Assembly (NCBI GenBank): GCA_910579055.1
Contig: CAJTSU010000087.1
Coordinates: 1-7,071 of the forward strand
Length of the DNA stretch: 7,071 nt
Direction: 5' to 3'
DNA from: an uncultured Mailhella sp.
GTDB taxonomy: Bacteria; Desulfobacterota; Desulfovibrionia; Desulfovibrionales; Desulfovibrionaceae
Shown here: positions 1-5,876 of the stretch, piece after piece
Numbering within the stretch: position 1 is the first letter of the stretch
Layout of the letters: the number at the start of each line of letters is the position of its first letter
The notes under the pieces: model-generated
Seen by the model: only the letters and a program-made list of their open reading frames with translations
What the model was told of the DNA's origin: nothing
The model's database searches: none
Program-made: the position numbers and the translations under genes

Positions 1-140
1 TAACGGCTAAGGGCGCCGCTCCGACGGAGTAGCCGCAATTCACTTGCGGCGTTAGGCTCCGGCGGAGGCGTGAAACCTACGCGCCAGAACATAGGATCCT
101 GGCTGGCAGATACTTTCGATCGCAAAACGCTCTAGACCTG
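1..140. repeat. Palindrome-rich intergenic DNA at window edge
   Basis: No convincing gene is seen here. Three short inverted repeats follow each other: CTCCGaCGGAG (19-29), GCCGCAA-ttcac-TTGCGGC (32-50) and CTCCGgCGGAG (57-67). The two outer ones are near-identical 11-mers flanking the middle hairpin. This looks like a REP-type intergenic palindrome array rather than coding DNA. Part of it (50-67) resembles a segment upstream of the porins (3382-3399, 14 of 18 bases equal). A copy search in a full genome would decide whether it is a dispersed repeat. Confidence 0.4.
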
Positions 141-178
141 AAAAGAGCGGGAAAAGCCGAAGCCTTTCCCGCTCTTTT
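141..178 (-). terminator. Intrinsic terminator after the second porin, possibly bidirectional
   Basis: The arms at 141-154 and 165-178 are a perfect 14-bp inverted repeat (AAAAGAGCGGGAAA and its complement). In the minus-strand RNA the interior reads GGC-UUCG-GCU, so the stem continues by three pairs (one G-U) and closes on the very stable cUUCGg tetraloop. The plus-strand version has an A-C mismatch and a CGAA loop, so the element is best built for the minus strand. It lies 50 bp after the porin stop codon. The U-run is four on the minus strand and six on the plus strand, so it could also stop plus-strand transcripts arriving from the left. Confidence 0.85.
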
Positions 179-228
179 TTATCCGCGCCTCACCGAAGCG
201 TCACGGCCCGCCCCGCGCGGGGCGAAGG

Positions 229-1590
229 CTAGAACGCGTAGGTGAAGTTCAGGGTGCCGCGGAAGATGTTGTCGTAATCCTGGCCCCATACGTCCTTGTC
301 GAAGTCGGTCACCAGGTAGGAGAGCAGGATATTCGCGGTCAGGTTCTGGTACAGCTTGTAGCTGTTCAGGAAGTCGATGGACCACGCGGCATCTTGCGTG
401 GTCATGTAGCCGACGGGGCCGTCGGCATTTGCAACTCCTCTGCTCTTGTCGTCGTTGGTCCCCTGGAAGTAGCTCACGGAGAGCTGGTGGCTCAGGTCTT
501 CAATGAAGGAGACGCCCTTCACGCCGAGCTGCACGCCCCAGGTACCGGAAGCGGAGCCGATATCCGGCGTGCCGGAAATCAGGTAGTTCGCATCATAGTA
601 GATGGAAGACGCGTCAAAGGCCGCAGCGCCGTTCACAGAGAGGAAGCGCCCGCCTTCGCCGTCGGCGTCATCGTCGTCGCCGGAAGCGTACCAGCCGCGC
701 AGGAAGGGAGTGGCATAGGCGGTGTTCATTTCCGCGCCCAGAGCGGCATACCAGCCGGAACGCTTCGCGCCGTGATCGGCGTCGTTGCCGCTGTACATGA
801 AGTCAGCCGTGAACCTGAAGGGATCGAACATGGTCAGTTCGCCGCCCAGGCCAGCCCAGTAGGCCGTGGTGTTTTCATCAAGCCCGGTGCTGCCATTGCC
901 CAGCATATCAAAGTTCTCCGTCCTGGAGCCATGGAAGCCGACCATACCCCAGGGAGTGACCTTGAAACCGTCAGCGGCCACGTCTACGGCCAGAAAGGCA
1001 AGATCAATGGAGCTGTGAGCCCTGTGCGCCGTGCCCCACCTGTTCAATTCGGCAACGGGACGCAGCCACCCGACGGTCACACCAACCATATCAGTGACAG
1101 GCGCATTGATCACCACGCCGTCGATCACATCATCAAGCACAGAGGAACCGAAGGTGTAAGAAGGCAGAGCCACTTCCTGACGGCCCATGCGCACCAGCAC
1201 GTCAGTGCTGGGGATCATCCAGTCCAGATAGGCCAGACGCGCGGTCACGGATTTGCCCGCACCGCCCACACCTGCGGAACCCCAGTCATACTCGTTTGTC
1301 GGCCCGCCCTCCGCTGAGGTTCCGCTGGCCTGCAACTGCACACGGCCGGAAAGGTATTCGCCGGCCACCAGATCGAAGTTGATGCGGATACGCTGATCCG
1401 CCCTGAAGGAACCATCCGACCCCTTGAGCGCATTGTCTCCCCGCGGATTGTATTGATCGCCGTACAGATTGTCGCCAAAGGTGAAAGAGGTCATCCACTG
1501 GCCGGACACCTTCATTTCCACGGCGGATGCGCCGTTGGCGGCGGAGAACACCATGCCTGCGGCCAGAAGAAGCGTAACAAGCTTTTTCAT
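229..1590 (-). CDS. Outer membrane homotrimeric porin (Desulfovibrio type), second of a tandem pair
   Basis: This 453-residue protein is a general diffusion porin of the outer membrane, a family found mainly in Desulfovibrio relatives that passes small hydrophilic solutes. Residues 1-23 form a Sec signal peptide (KK, then a hydrophobic core, then ASA before Val24). The mature part shows alternating hydrophobic/polar strands, the block LAYLDWMIPSTDVLVRMGRQ (119-138), GVTVGWLRP (170-178), FDPFRFTADF (255-264), and a terminal aromatic strand ending in Phe453, the usual signal for BAM-assisted insertion. The start is supported by AAGGA at 1599-1603, eight bases before ATG. It lies 135 bp downstream of a close paralogue and is probably cotranscribed with it, ending at the 141-178 terminator. 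One predicted loop is very acidic (DDDDADGEGG, 305-314), which may favour cations or bind Ca2+; that is inference. Family is recognised from sequence memory; selectivity is unknown. Confidence 0.93.
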   Translation of the reverse strand: MKKLVTLLLAAGMVFSAANGASAVEMKVSGQWMTSFTFGDNLYGDQYNPRGDNALKGSDGSFRADQRIRINFDLVAGEYLSGRVQLQASGTSAEGGPTNEYDWGSAGVGGAGKSVTARLAYLDWMIPSTDVLVRMGRQEVALPSYTFGSSVLDDVIDGVVINAPVTDMVGVTVGWLRPVAELNRWGTAHRAHSSIDLAFLAVDVAADGFKVTPWGMVGFHGSRTENFDMLGNGSTGLDENTTAYWAGLGGELTMFDPFRFTADFMYSGNDADHGAKRSGWYAALGAEMNTAYATPFLRGWYASGDDDDADGEGGRFLSVNGAAAFDASSIYYDANYLISGTPDIGSASGTWGVQLGVKGVSFIEDLSHQLSVSYFQGTNDDKSRGVANADGPVGYMTTQDAAWSIDFLNSYKLYQNLTANILLSYLVTDFDKDVWGQDYDNIFRGTLNFTYAF

Positions 1591-1671
1591 GAAACATTTC
1601 CTTAAATAATATGGATTGAATGACGTCGCGCCGCGCGGCCATGAAGTTCAACGCGGGCGCAGGCGAAGACT

Positions 1672-1708
1672 CTTTCCCGCCCGCCGCTGTTTCTCTCCGG
1701 CGGGAAAG
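1672..1708 (-). promoter_or_regulatory. Stem-loop without U-tract between the two porins
   Basis: A perfect 10-bp inverted repeat (CTTTCCCGCC at 1672-1681, GGCGGGAAAG at 1699-1708) with a 17-base loop starts 18 bp after the first porin's stop. In the minus-strand RNA it is followed by AGUCUUC, not a U-run, so it is not a classic intrinsic terminator. It may be a leaky terminator, a 3' end-protecting hairpin or a processing site that sets the ratio of the two porins. In the remaining 81 bp before the next ATG I see no good sigma-70 promoter: the TATTAT-like box is too near the ribosome binding site and has no -35 partner. Confidence 0.5.
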
Positions 1709-1725
1709 CCCCGCCATACCGGAAA

Positions 1726-3108
1726 CTAGAACGCGTAAGTGAAGTTCAGCGTACTGCGGAAGGCGTTGTCGAACTTTTCACTGCGGATACTTTCGTCATA
1801 GTCCGTGATCAGGTAGGCGAGCAGCAAGTTGGCGGTCAGATTCTGATACAGCTTGTAGCTGCTCAGGAAGTCGATTTCCCACGCGGAATCCGCCGTGGTC
1901 ATGTAATCCACAGGACTCATGGAAGAAGGTTTGCTCACTGTGCCGTCGGTAATACGGTTTGTATTGTTGGTTCCCTGAATGTACGTCAATGACAGCCGAT
2001 GGGTGAGGTCTTCCACAAAAGACACATTCTTCACCCCGGCCTGGATGCCCCAGGTTCCGGCGGGGTTCTTCTTGTCGATGGTGGTAGCAAGCATGCCGTT
2101 GGCATGGAAATAAATGGCGGAGGCGTCAAATTCGCCCCCTGCCCCCACATTGAGCATACGGCCGCTCTTCCTGGAATCCGCGTCGTCGCCGGAGGCATAC
2201 CAGCCACGCAGGAAGGGGGTGGCGAAACGGGTTTTCATTTCCGTGCCCAGAGCGGCGTACCAGCCTTCACGCCTGGCAGTGCCGTCAGCATCGTTGCCGC
2301 TGTACAGGAAGTCGGCCGTGAACCGGAAGGGATCGAACATGCTCAGCTCGCCGCCCAGGCCGGCCCAGTAGACGGTGGTGCGGGCGTCGGAGGAGCTTCC
2401 AAAGCCCATCATATCCAGACTGCCGGGGCTGACAAGGTTCCCATCGTCATCATAAGAACCGTTGCCGTGCAGGCCGATCATGCCCCACGGGCTGATCTTG
2501 AAGCCGTCTCCCGCAAGGTCTACAGACAGAAACGCCAGGTCAACGCTGGTATGCGCGTAATGCGGCGCTCCCCATCTGTTCAGTTCGGCAGAAGGACGCA
2601 GCCAGCCCACGGTCACGCCGACCATCTCATTAATCGGAGCGTTCACTACCACGCCGTCAACCGTGCCGGTGTCACCGAGCATGGATCCGGAGAACGTGTA
2701 GGAGGGCATGCTCACAACCTGGCGGCCCATGCGCACCAGCACATCGGTGGTGGGAATCATCCAGTCAAGGTAGGCCAGACGCGCGGTCACTTCGTTGCCG
2801 GCTCCGCCCACACCGCTCGTGCCCCAGGTGTAATATGCCGGATTGTTCGTACCGTTGGCGGCCTGCAACTGTATGCGGGCGGACAGGCTTTCGCCGGCGG
2901 TGATATCCAGATTCAGACGCAGCCGCTGAGCGGCATTGAACGCGCCGTCATCACTATCCTCCCGCAGGGGAGCCGAGCCGTACAGACTGTCGGTAAAAGA
3001 GAAGGAAGTCAGCCATGCGCCGGACACCTTGATGTCCACGGCCGACGCGCCGTTGGCGGCGGAAAACACCATGCCCGCGGCGAGGAGGAGGGTAAGGAAC
3101 TTTTTCAT
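1726..3108 (-). CDS. Outer membrane homotrimeric porin (Desulfovibrio type), first of a tandem pair
   Basis: This 460-residue outer-membrane porin is a paralogue of the gene downstream. It has a nearly identical signal peptide (residues 1-23, ASA before Val24), the shared blocks LAYLDWMIPTTDVLVRMGRQ (111-130), GVTVGWLRP (164-172) and FDPFRFTADFLYSGNDAD (258-275), and the same C-terminal LNFTYAF with Phe460. Differences concentrate in predicted loops: a longer segment at about 215-243, a less acidic loop at 308-317 (DDADSRKSGR) and a longer Thr/Ser-rich loop near 380-400. An ATG nine bases upstream (3117) would add Met-Cys-Ile, but GAGGA (3117-3121) lies directly against it; the same GAGGA is eight bases from the ATG at 3108, so 3108 is the start. 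It has a candidate promoter at 3202-3230 and a repeat-bearing leader, and is probably the main, promoter-proximal porin. Confidence 0.93.
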   Translation of the reverse strand: MKKFLTLLLAAGMVFSAANGASAVDIKVSGAWLTSFSFTDSLYGSAPLREDSDDGAFNAAQRLRLNLDITAGESLSARIQLQAANGTNNPAYYTWGTSGVGGAGNEVTARLAYLDWMIPTTDVLVRMGRQVVSMPSYTFSGSMLGDTGTVDGVVVNAPINEMVGVTVGWLRPSAELNRWGAPHYAHTSVDLAFLSVDLAGDGFKISPWGMIGLHGNGSYDDDGNLVSPGSLDMMGFGSSSDARTTVYWAGLGGELSMFDPFRFTADFLYSGNDADGTARREGWYAALGTEMKTRFATPFLRGWYASGDDADSRKSGRMLNVGAGGEFDASAIYFHANGMLATTIDKKNPAGTWGIQAGVKNVSFVEDLTHRLSLTYIQGTNNTNRITDGTVSKPSSMSPVDYMTTADSAWEIDFLSSYKLYQNLTANLLLAYLITDYDESIRSEKFDNAFRSTLNFTYAF

Positions 3109-3121
3109 GATGCACATCCTC

Positions 3122-3137
3122 AGTAAAAGATTTTACT
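3122..3137. promoter_or_regulatory. AT-rich dyad next to the porin ribosome binding site
   Basis: AGTAAAA-GA-TTTTACT is a perfect 7-bp inverted repeat with a two-base centre, ending next to the Shine-Dalgarno GAGGA of the first porin. It could be a protein-binding operator in the transcribed leader or a weak RNA hairpin (six pairs, AGAU-type loop). The function is inferred from position only. Confidence 0.4.
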
Positions 3138-3141
3138 CGGT

Positions 3142-3180
3142 GTGCAGCACAGTGACGTGCAGCACAGTGACGTGCAGCAC
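3142..3180. repeat. 15-bp tandem repeat in the porin leader (2.6 copies)
   Basis: The unit GTGCAGCACAGTGAC occurs at 3142-3156 and 3157-3171, followed by the first nine bases again at 3172-3180, all exact. Each copy holds the odd palindrome GTGC-A-GCAC, so three such palindromes sit at 15-bp spacing. The array lies between the predicted transcription start (about 3195) and the ribosome binding site of the first porin, inside the untranslated leader. It may be an operator array, a set of small hairpins in RNA, or a slippage-prone repeat. Confidence 0.85.
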
Positions 3181-3201
3181 TAATGCCCTTGAACGATTCG
3201 A

Positions 3202-3230
3202 TTTGTACAAAAAATAATACTGCTTGGCAA
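3202..3230 (-). promoter_or_regulatory. Candidate sigma-70-type promoter of the porin unit
   Basis: Read on the minus strand, TTGCCA (3230-3225; five of six matches to the -35 consensus) is followed after exactly 17 bases by TACAAA (3207-3202; four of six to the -10 consensus). Just upstream is an A/T-rich stretch (about 3234-3259, including A8 and an AAATTTAAATTT palindrome at 3243-3254) that resembles an UP element. The predicted start near 3195 gives a leader of about 87 bases. An alternative -10, TATTAT (3219-3214), has no acceptable -35. The -10 is weak, so activation or a different sigma factor is possible. Confidence 0.5.
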
Positions 3231-3232
3231 GC
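3222..3232. promoter_or_regulatory. Short dyad covering the -35 box
   Basis: GCTTG-G-CAAGC is an 11-bp palindrome that contains the whole predicted -35 hexamer. A repressor bound here would block polymerase. It is short enough to arise by chance, so this is a candidate only. Confidence 0.3.
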
Positions 3233-3260
3233 GTTTTTCGGGAAATTTAAATTTTTTTTG

Positions 3261-3485
3261 ATCGGCTCTATTACAACACCCTGTTGATACCGCTATGCGG
3301 GATGTGTATTTTTAGTTCGGCACGGACGGCAACATTCGTTGCCGCAAAGGCACCCCGTGTTCCACACGGGCGAGCGACAGTCGTTAGGCGACGAAGGAGC
3401 CTTACGAATGGCGACAGCAGAGATAAGGCGGCATGTATCCACGGCCGGCTCGCTCGCGCCTTCGTGCGGTCAAGGTTAATACGCT
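3261..3485. repeat. Non-coding gap downstream of the antiporter, with several hairpins
   Basis: No gene is supported in this 225-bp stretch. It holds CCGC-tat-GCGG (3290-3300), CGGCAAC-attc-GTTGCCG (3327-3344), CCCGTGT-tcc-ACACGGG (3354-3370) and a 9-bp imperfect pair TCGTTAGGC / GCCTTACGA (3381-3389 and 3399-3407, one mismatch). None has a U-tract in the minus-strand direction, so I do not call an intrinsic terminator for the antiporter; termination may be Rho-dependent or use a U-less hairpin. The style resembles the palindromic DNA at 1-67 and 5519-5820. Confidence 0.45.
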
Positions 3486-5495
3486 CTACTTCTCCGCTCC
3501 GCCCCCTTCCGGCGTGAACAGCGGAATGACCTTCCCCAAACTTTCCGCGTCGGCAAAAAGATAGGCCGTGTCCCCTTCTTCCAGCCGGTCTTCGCCACAG
3601 GGCGAAGGCAAGGTCTGTCCCTTGCGCAGAATACCCACCACAGTCACATTGTGCAGCCGCCGCAGGTTCAATTCCAACAGGCTCCTGCCGGCCACGGCCG
3701 CTCCCGGTTCCACCAGCAGGGCGGAAACGGCATGATCGGAAAGACGGGCGTCCTCCAGAGAAAAGTTGCGTCCGGGCAAATTCAAATCCCGCTCCATGCG
3801 GTAATGCTCTCCGCGTATTTCCTGGACAAATCCGGTAATGGTCTGCTGGGGCACCAGATAGTAACCAAGCACCTGGACGAAGATTTCAATGGACGTTTCA
3901 AAGTCTTCGGAAATCACGGCCTGTGCCCCGAGTTGACGTAATTCGGCATCTCCACTGACGAAGCGGGTTCGGGCCACGATATTCAGATTGGGGTTGAGCT
4001 TGTGAGCCCGGTGGATCACGCCGCGCACGGCGGCGCTGTCGGAAATGACCACGGCCAGAACGCGGGCGCGTTTCACCCCGTAATGTTCCAGCGTCATGGG
4101 GTCGCTGGCGTCGCCGTGATGAATGGGTTCTGTGTCCCGGTAACGGCTGACAGTGTCCGGGTTCATTTCCAGCACAACATAGGGAATGCCTGCCTTGCGG
4201 GCAGTACGCGCCAGATGTTTGCCGCCGATGCCGAAGCCGATGATCATGAGGTGATCGCGCAATTCGTCCCTTGTCTCTCCGGCTGCGCCGTACTCCTTCT
4301 CTCCTGCCGCATCATGCGCCCCGCGCCCGCCGAAAAGCGAGGCAATTTTTCCGGCAACCACAGGCGCGGCGCCCATCATGAACGGCGTGGCCACCATGGT
4401 CAGAATGCTGGAAGCCAGAAATACCTGATAGCCAAGGTTGTCCAGCAGGCCAACCTCCACGCCGCTGCGCGCCAGCACAAAGGAAAATTCTCCAATCTGG
4501 CTGATGCTCATGGCCGCCATGATGCATACGCGCAAGGGGTAGCGCAGGAGCAGCATCGCCGCCAGGGCCGCCAGCGTCTTGAAAAGCAGCAGCGCCACCG
4601 CCAGCAGCAGAATCGGCCCCACATGGGTAAAGGCAAAATCCACATCCAGCAGCATGCCGATGGAAATGAAGAAAAGACTGGTGAAAATCATCTTGAACGG
4701 CAAAACCCCTTCCACCACGCTCAGGCTGTATTCCGACTCTGCCAGCAAAAGCCCGGCCATGAACGCGCCCAGAGAAAGGGAAAGCCCCAGCCAGGCCGTG
4801 CCGATGGCTATGGTGAGGCAAATGCCGAGCGTGCCGATAAGCAGCAGTTCCCGGCTGCGCGAACGCACAATCATGAGCATGAGCCTGGGCAGCACATGCT
4901 TGGCCAGAATCCAGCCGCCGCCCAGTATCGCCACAGTGCGCGCGCCGGAGAGCAGCAGCTCCGCCGCACCCGCGTTCTGCTGCCCGGAAAGCAGCGGAAC
5001 AAGCAGCATCATGGGCACAATGGCAAGATCCTGAAAAATCAGCACGGCCAGGGCCAGCCTGCCCTGCGGAGATTCCGACTGCACCTTCTGCTGGTACAGG
5101 GTCAGCACAATGGCTGTGGAAGACAGCGCGGCGATACAGCCGAAGAACACGCCTTCCGTCATGCTGTGCCCGCTGAACAGGCTCAAAGGCGTAAAAATGA
5201 GAATGGTCGCCCCCACCTGCGCCGTTCCACCAAGAAATACCGGTTTTTTCAGCCGGGAAAGCTCCTCCCCCGACATTTCCAGGCCAATGGTGAACATGAG
5301 CATCACCACGCCCACTTCGGCAAGCAGTTCGACGGCCTTCACGTTTTCCACCAATCCGAAGGCCGTGGGGCCGCAAAGAACGCCGGAAATAAGCAGCCCT
5401 ACAATGGAAGGGAGCCGGATCTTGCAGCAGACCAGCAGCACCAGAAGGGAGAGGCAAAACATGCGGGCGATATCGGGAAGCAGAGGAATATCCAT
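3486..5495 (-). CDS. CPA2/Kef-type monovalent cation:proton antiporter with RCK domains
   Basis: This 669-residue inner-membrane protein probably exchanges K+ (or Na+) for H+ in pH, osmotic or electrophile stress control. Residues 1 to about 390 are hydrophobic with roughly 12-13 membrane segments (Na_H_exchanger fold), including SSTAIVL (125-131) and the family's IFQDLAIVP (153-161). After a charged linker comes an RCK/TrkA-N Rossmann domain: GFGIGG (420-425), acidic Glu443 at the end of the second strand (NAD(H)-type) and HGD (460-462). A TrkA-C domain follows at about 579-659. That order matches KefB/YbaL-like proteins with TrkA-C and is longer than E. coli KefC (620). An ATG at 5513 would add six residues but has no ribosome binding site; AGGAG at 5503-5507 lies seven bases before the ATG at 5495, so 5495 is chosen. 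No KefF/KefG-like partner gene is adjacent. Ion specificity cannot be read from sequence. Confidence 0.93.
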   Translation of the reverse strand: MDIPLLPDIARMFCLSLLVLLVCCKIRLPSIVGLLISGVLCGPTAFGLVENVKAVELLAEVGVVMLMFTIGLEMSGEELSRLKKPVFLGGTAQVGATILIFTPLSLFSGHSMTEGVFFGCIAALSSTAIVLTLYQQKVQSESPQGRLALAVLIFQDLAIVPMMLLVPLLSGQQNAGAAELLLSGARTVAILGGGWILAKHVLPRLMLMIVRSRSRELLLIGTLGICLTIAIGTAWLGLSLSLGAFMAGLLLAESEYSLSVVEGVLPFKMIFTSLFFISIGMLLDVDFAFTHVGPILLLAVALLLFKTLAALAAMLLLRYPLRVCIMAAMSISQIGEFSFVLARSGVEVGLLDNLGYQVFLASSILTMVATPFMMGAAPVVAGKIASLFGGRGAHDAAGEKEYGAAGETRDELRDHLMIIGFGIGGKHLARTARKAGIPYVVLEMNPDTVSRYRDTEPIHHGDASDPMTLEHYGVKRARVLAVVISDSAAVRGVIHRAHKLNPNLNIVARTRFVSGDAELRQLGAQAVISEDFETSIEIFVQVLGYYLVPQQTITGFVQEIRGEHYRMERDLNLPGRNFSLEDARLSDHAVSALLVEPGAAVAGRSLLELNLRRLHNVTVVGILRKGQTLPSPCGEDRLEEGDTAYLFADAESLGKVIPLFTPEGGGAEK

Positions 5496-5518
5496 TGCAC
5501 GGCTCCTGAACATTTCGG

Positions 5519-5562
5519 GCGGGTAAACCCGCGCGGGGCTGCTGACAACGTCAGCAGCCCCG
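5519..5562 (-). promoter_or_regulatory. Two adjacent hairpins just upstream of the antiporter gene
   Basis: GCGGGT-aa-ACCCGC (5519-5532) and a 13-bp perfect stem (5534-5546 with 5550-5562, loop AAC) stand side by side, ending 12 bases before the antiporter's AGGAG. The larger stem is strong enough to end transcription but is followed by CGCGGG rather than a U-run on the minus strand. It may be a U-less terminator for the upstream DHH gene or a leader structure affecting antiporter translation. No convincing promoter is seen between it and the start codon. Confidence 0.5.
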
Positions 5563-5876
5563 AAAATTGCGAGCCGGTCGCGGCTTCGCCGCGCCGTAAA
5601 ACGAACGACTTTCGTGCCTTCGTCAAGCCGCTTTGCGGCTTGGGCGGCGCATACTCCGCAAAGCGGGGGGCATCAGTCCGGGGCAGGCAAACCCGTGCGG
5701 CCTTTTTTCCGCAAGACGGGCCTTACGTCAAGAGGATCGTTCGGCATTCGTGTACATGCGCGCGGGAATGAATCCCGACGCGCCCTCATGCCTCACTCCA
5801 GGCGCCGCACACGGCGCGACTCCGTCGGGTTTGGATCGTTCGGCATGCGTGGACTGCGGCCTGTACAGTTTCACAA
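5563..5876. repeat. Non-coding palindrome cluster between DHH and antiporter genes
   Basis: About 310 bp without a supported gene. Inverted repeats include CGCGGC-ttc-GCCGCG (5579-5593), AAGCCGC-ttt-GCGGCTT (5625-5641), CCGC-aaa-GCGG (5656-5666), CGGGA-atgaa-TCCCG (5763-5777) and GCGCCG-caca-CGGCGC (5802-5817). CCGCTTTGCGG (5628-5638) and CCGCAAAGCGG (5656-5666) are exact reverse complements of each other. No U-tract terminator for the DHH gene is visible. Plus-strand open frames across this stretch have Arg/Ser/Pro-rich translations and no ribosome binding site. It is best described as REP/BIME-like DNA. Confidence 0.5.
5734..5851. repeat. 19-bp direct repeat, two copies 99 bp apart
   Basis: GGATCGTTCGGCATTCGTG at 5734-5752 recurs at 5833-5851 with a single change (T to G at the fifteenth base). 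The copies bracket an 80-bp stretch that contains two of the GC-rich hairpins. This may be a composite intergenic element or the remains of a duplication. Confidence 0.7.

Noticed and set aside
1..92. Minus-strand open frame starting at 92 and running off the left edge
   Set aside because: It has only 30 complete codons, a poorly spaced AGGA, and is made mostly of the palindromes described; repeat DNA is the simpler reading.
394..1317. Long plus-strand open frame opposite the second porin
   Set aside because: It lies antisense to a porin with clear signal peptide and C-terminal signature; the translation is His/Gly/Val-rich with no recognisable domain, typical of a shadow of GC-rich coding DNA.
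1999..3126. Long plus-strand open frame opposite the first porin
   Set aside because: Same pattern as the other antisense frame: it mirrors the porin codons, has no family features, and runs out into the porin leader.
3142..3180. CRISPR array
   Set aside because: The copies are directly adjacent with no spacers and the unit is only 15 bp.
3225..3259. Plus-strand intrinsic terminator using the T8 run at 3252-3259
   Set aside because: The only nearby dyad (3222-3232) has a one-base centre and is 20 bases away, and no plus-strand gene ends here.
5495..5513. Antiporter start at 5513
   Set aside because: No purine-rich ribosome binding site precedes it, while AGGAG is ideally spaced for the ATG at 5495.
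4002..5771. 589-codon plus-strand open frame opposite the antiporter
   Set aside because: The translation is dominated by Gln, His, Arg and Ala, as expected from the complement of hydrophobic codons; the minus strand encodes a clear membrane antiporter.
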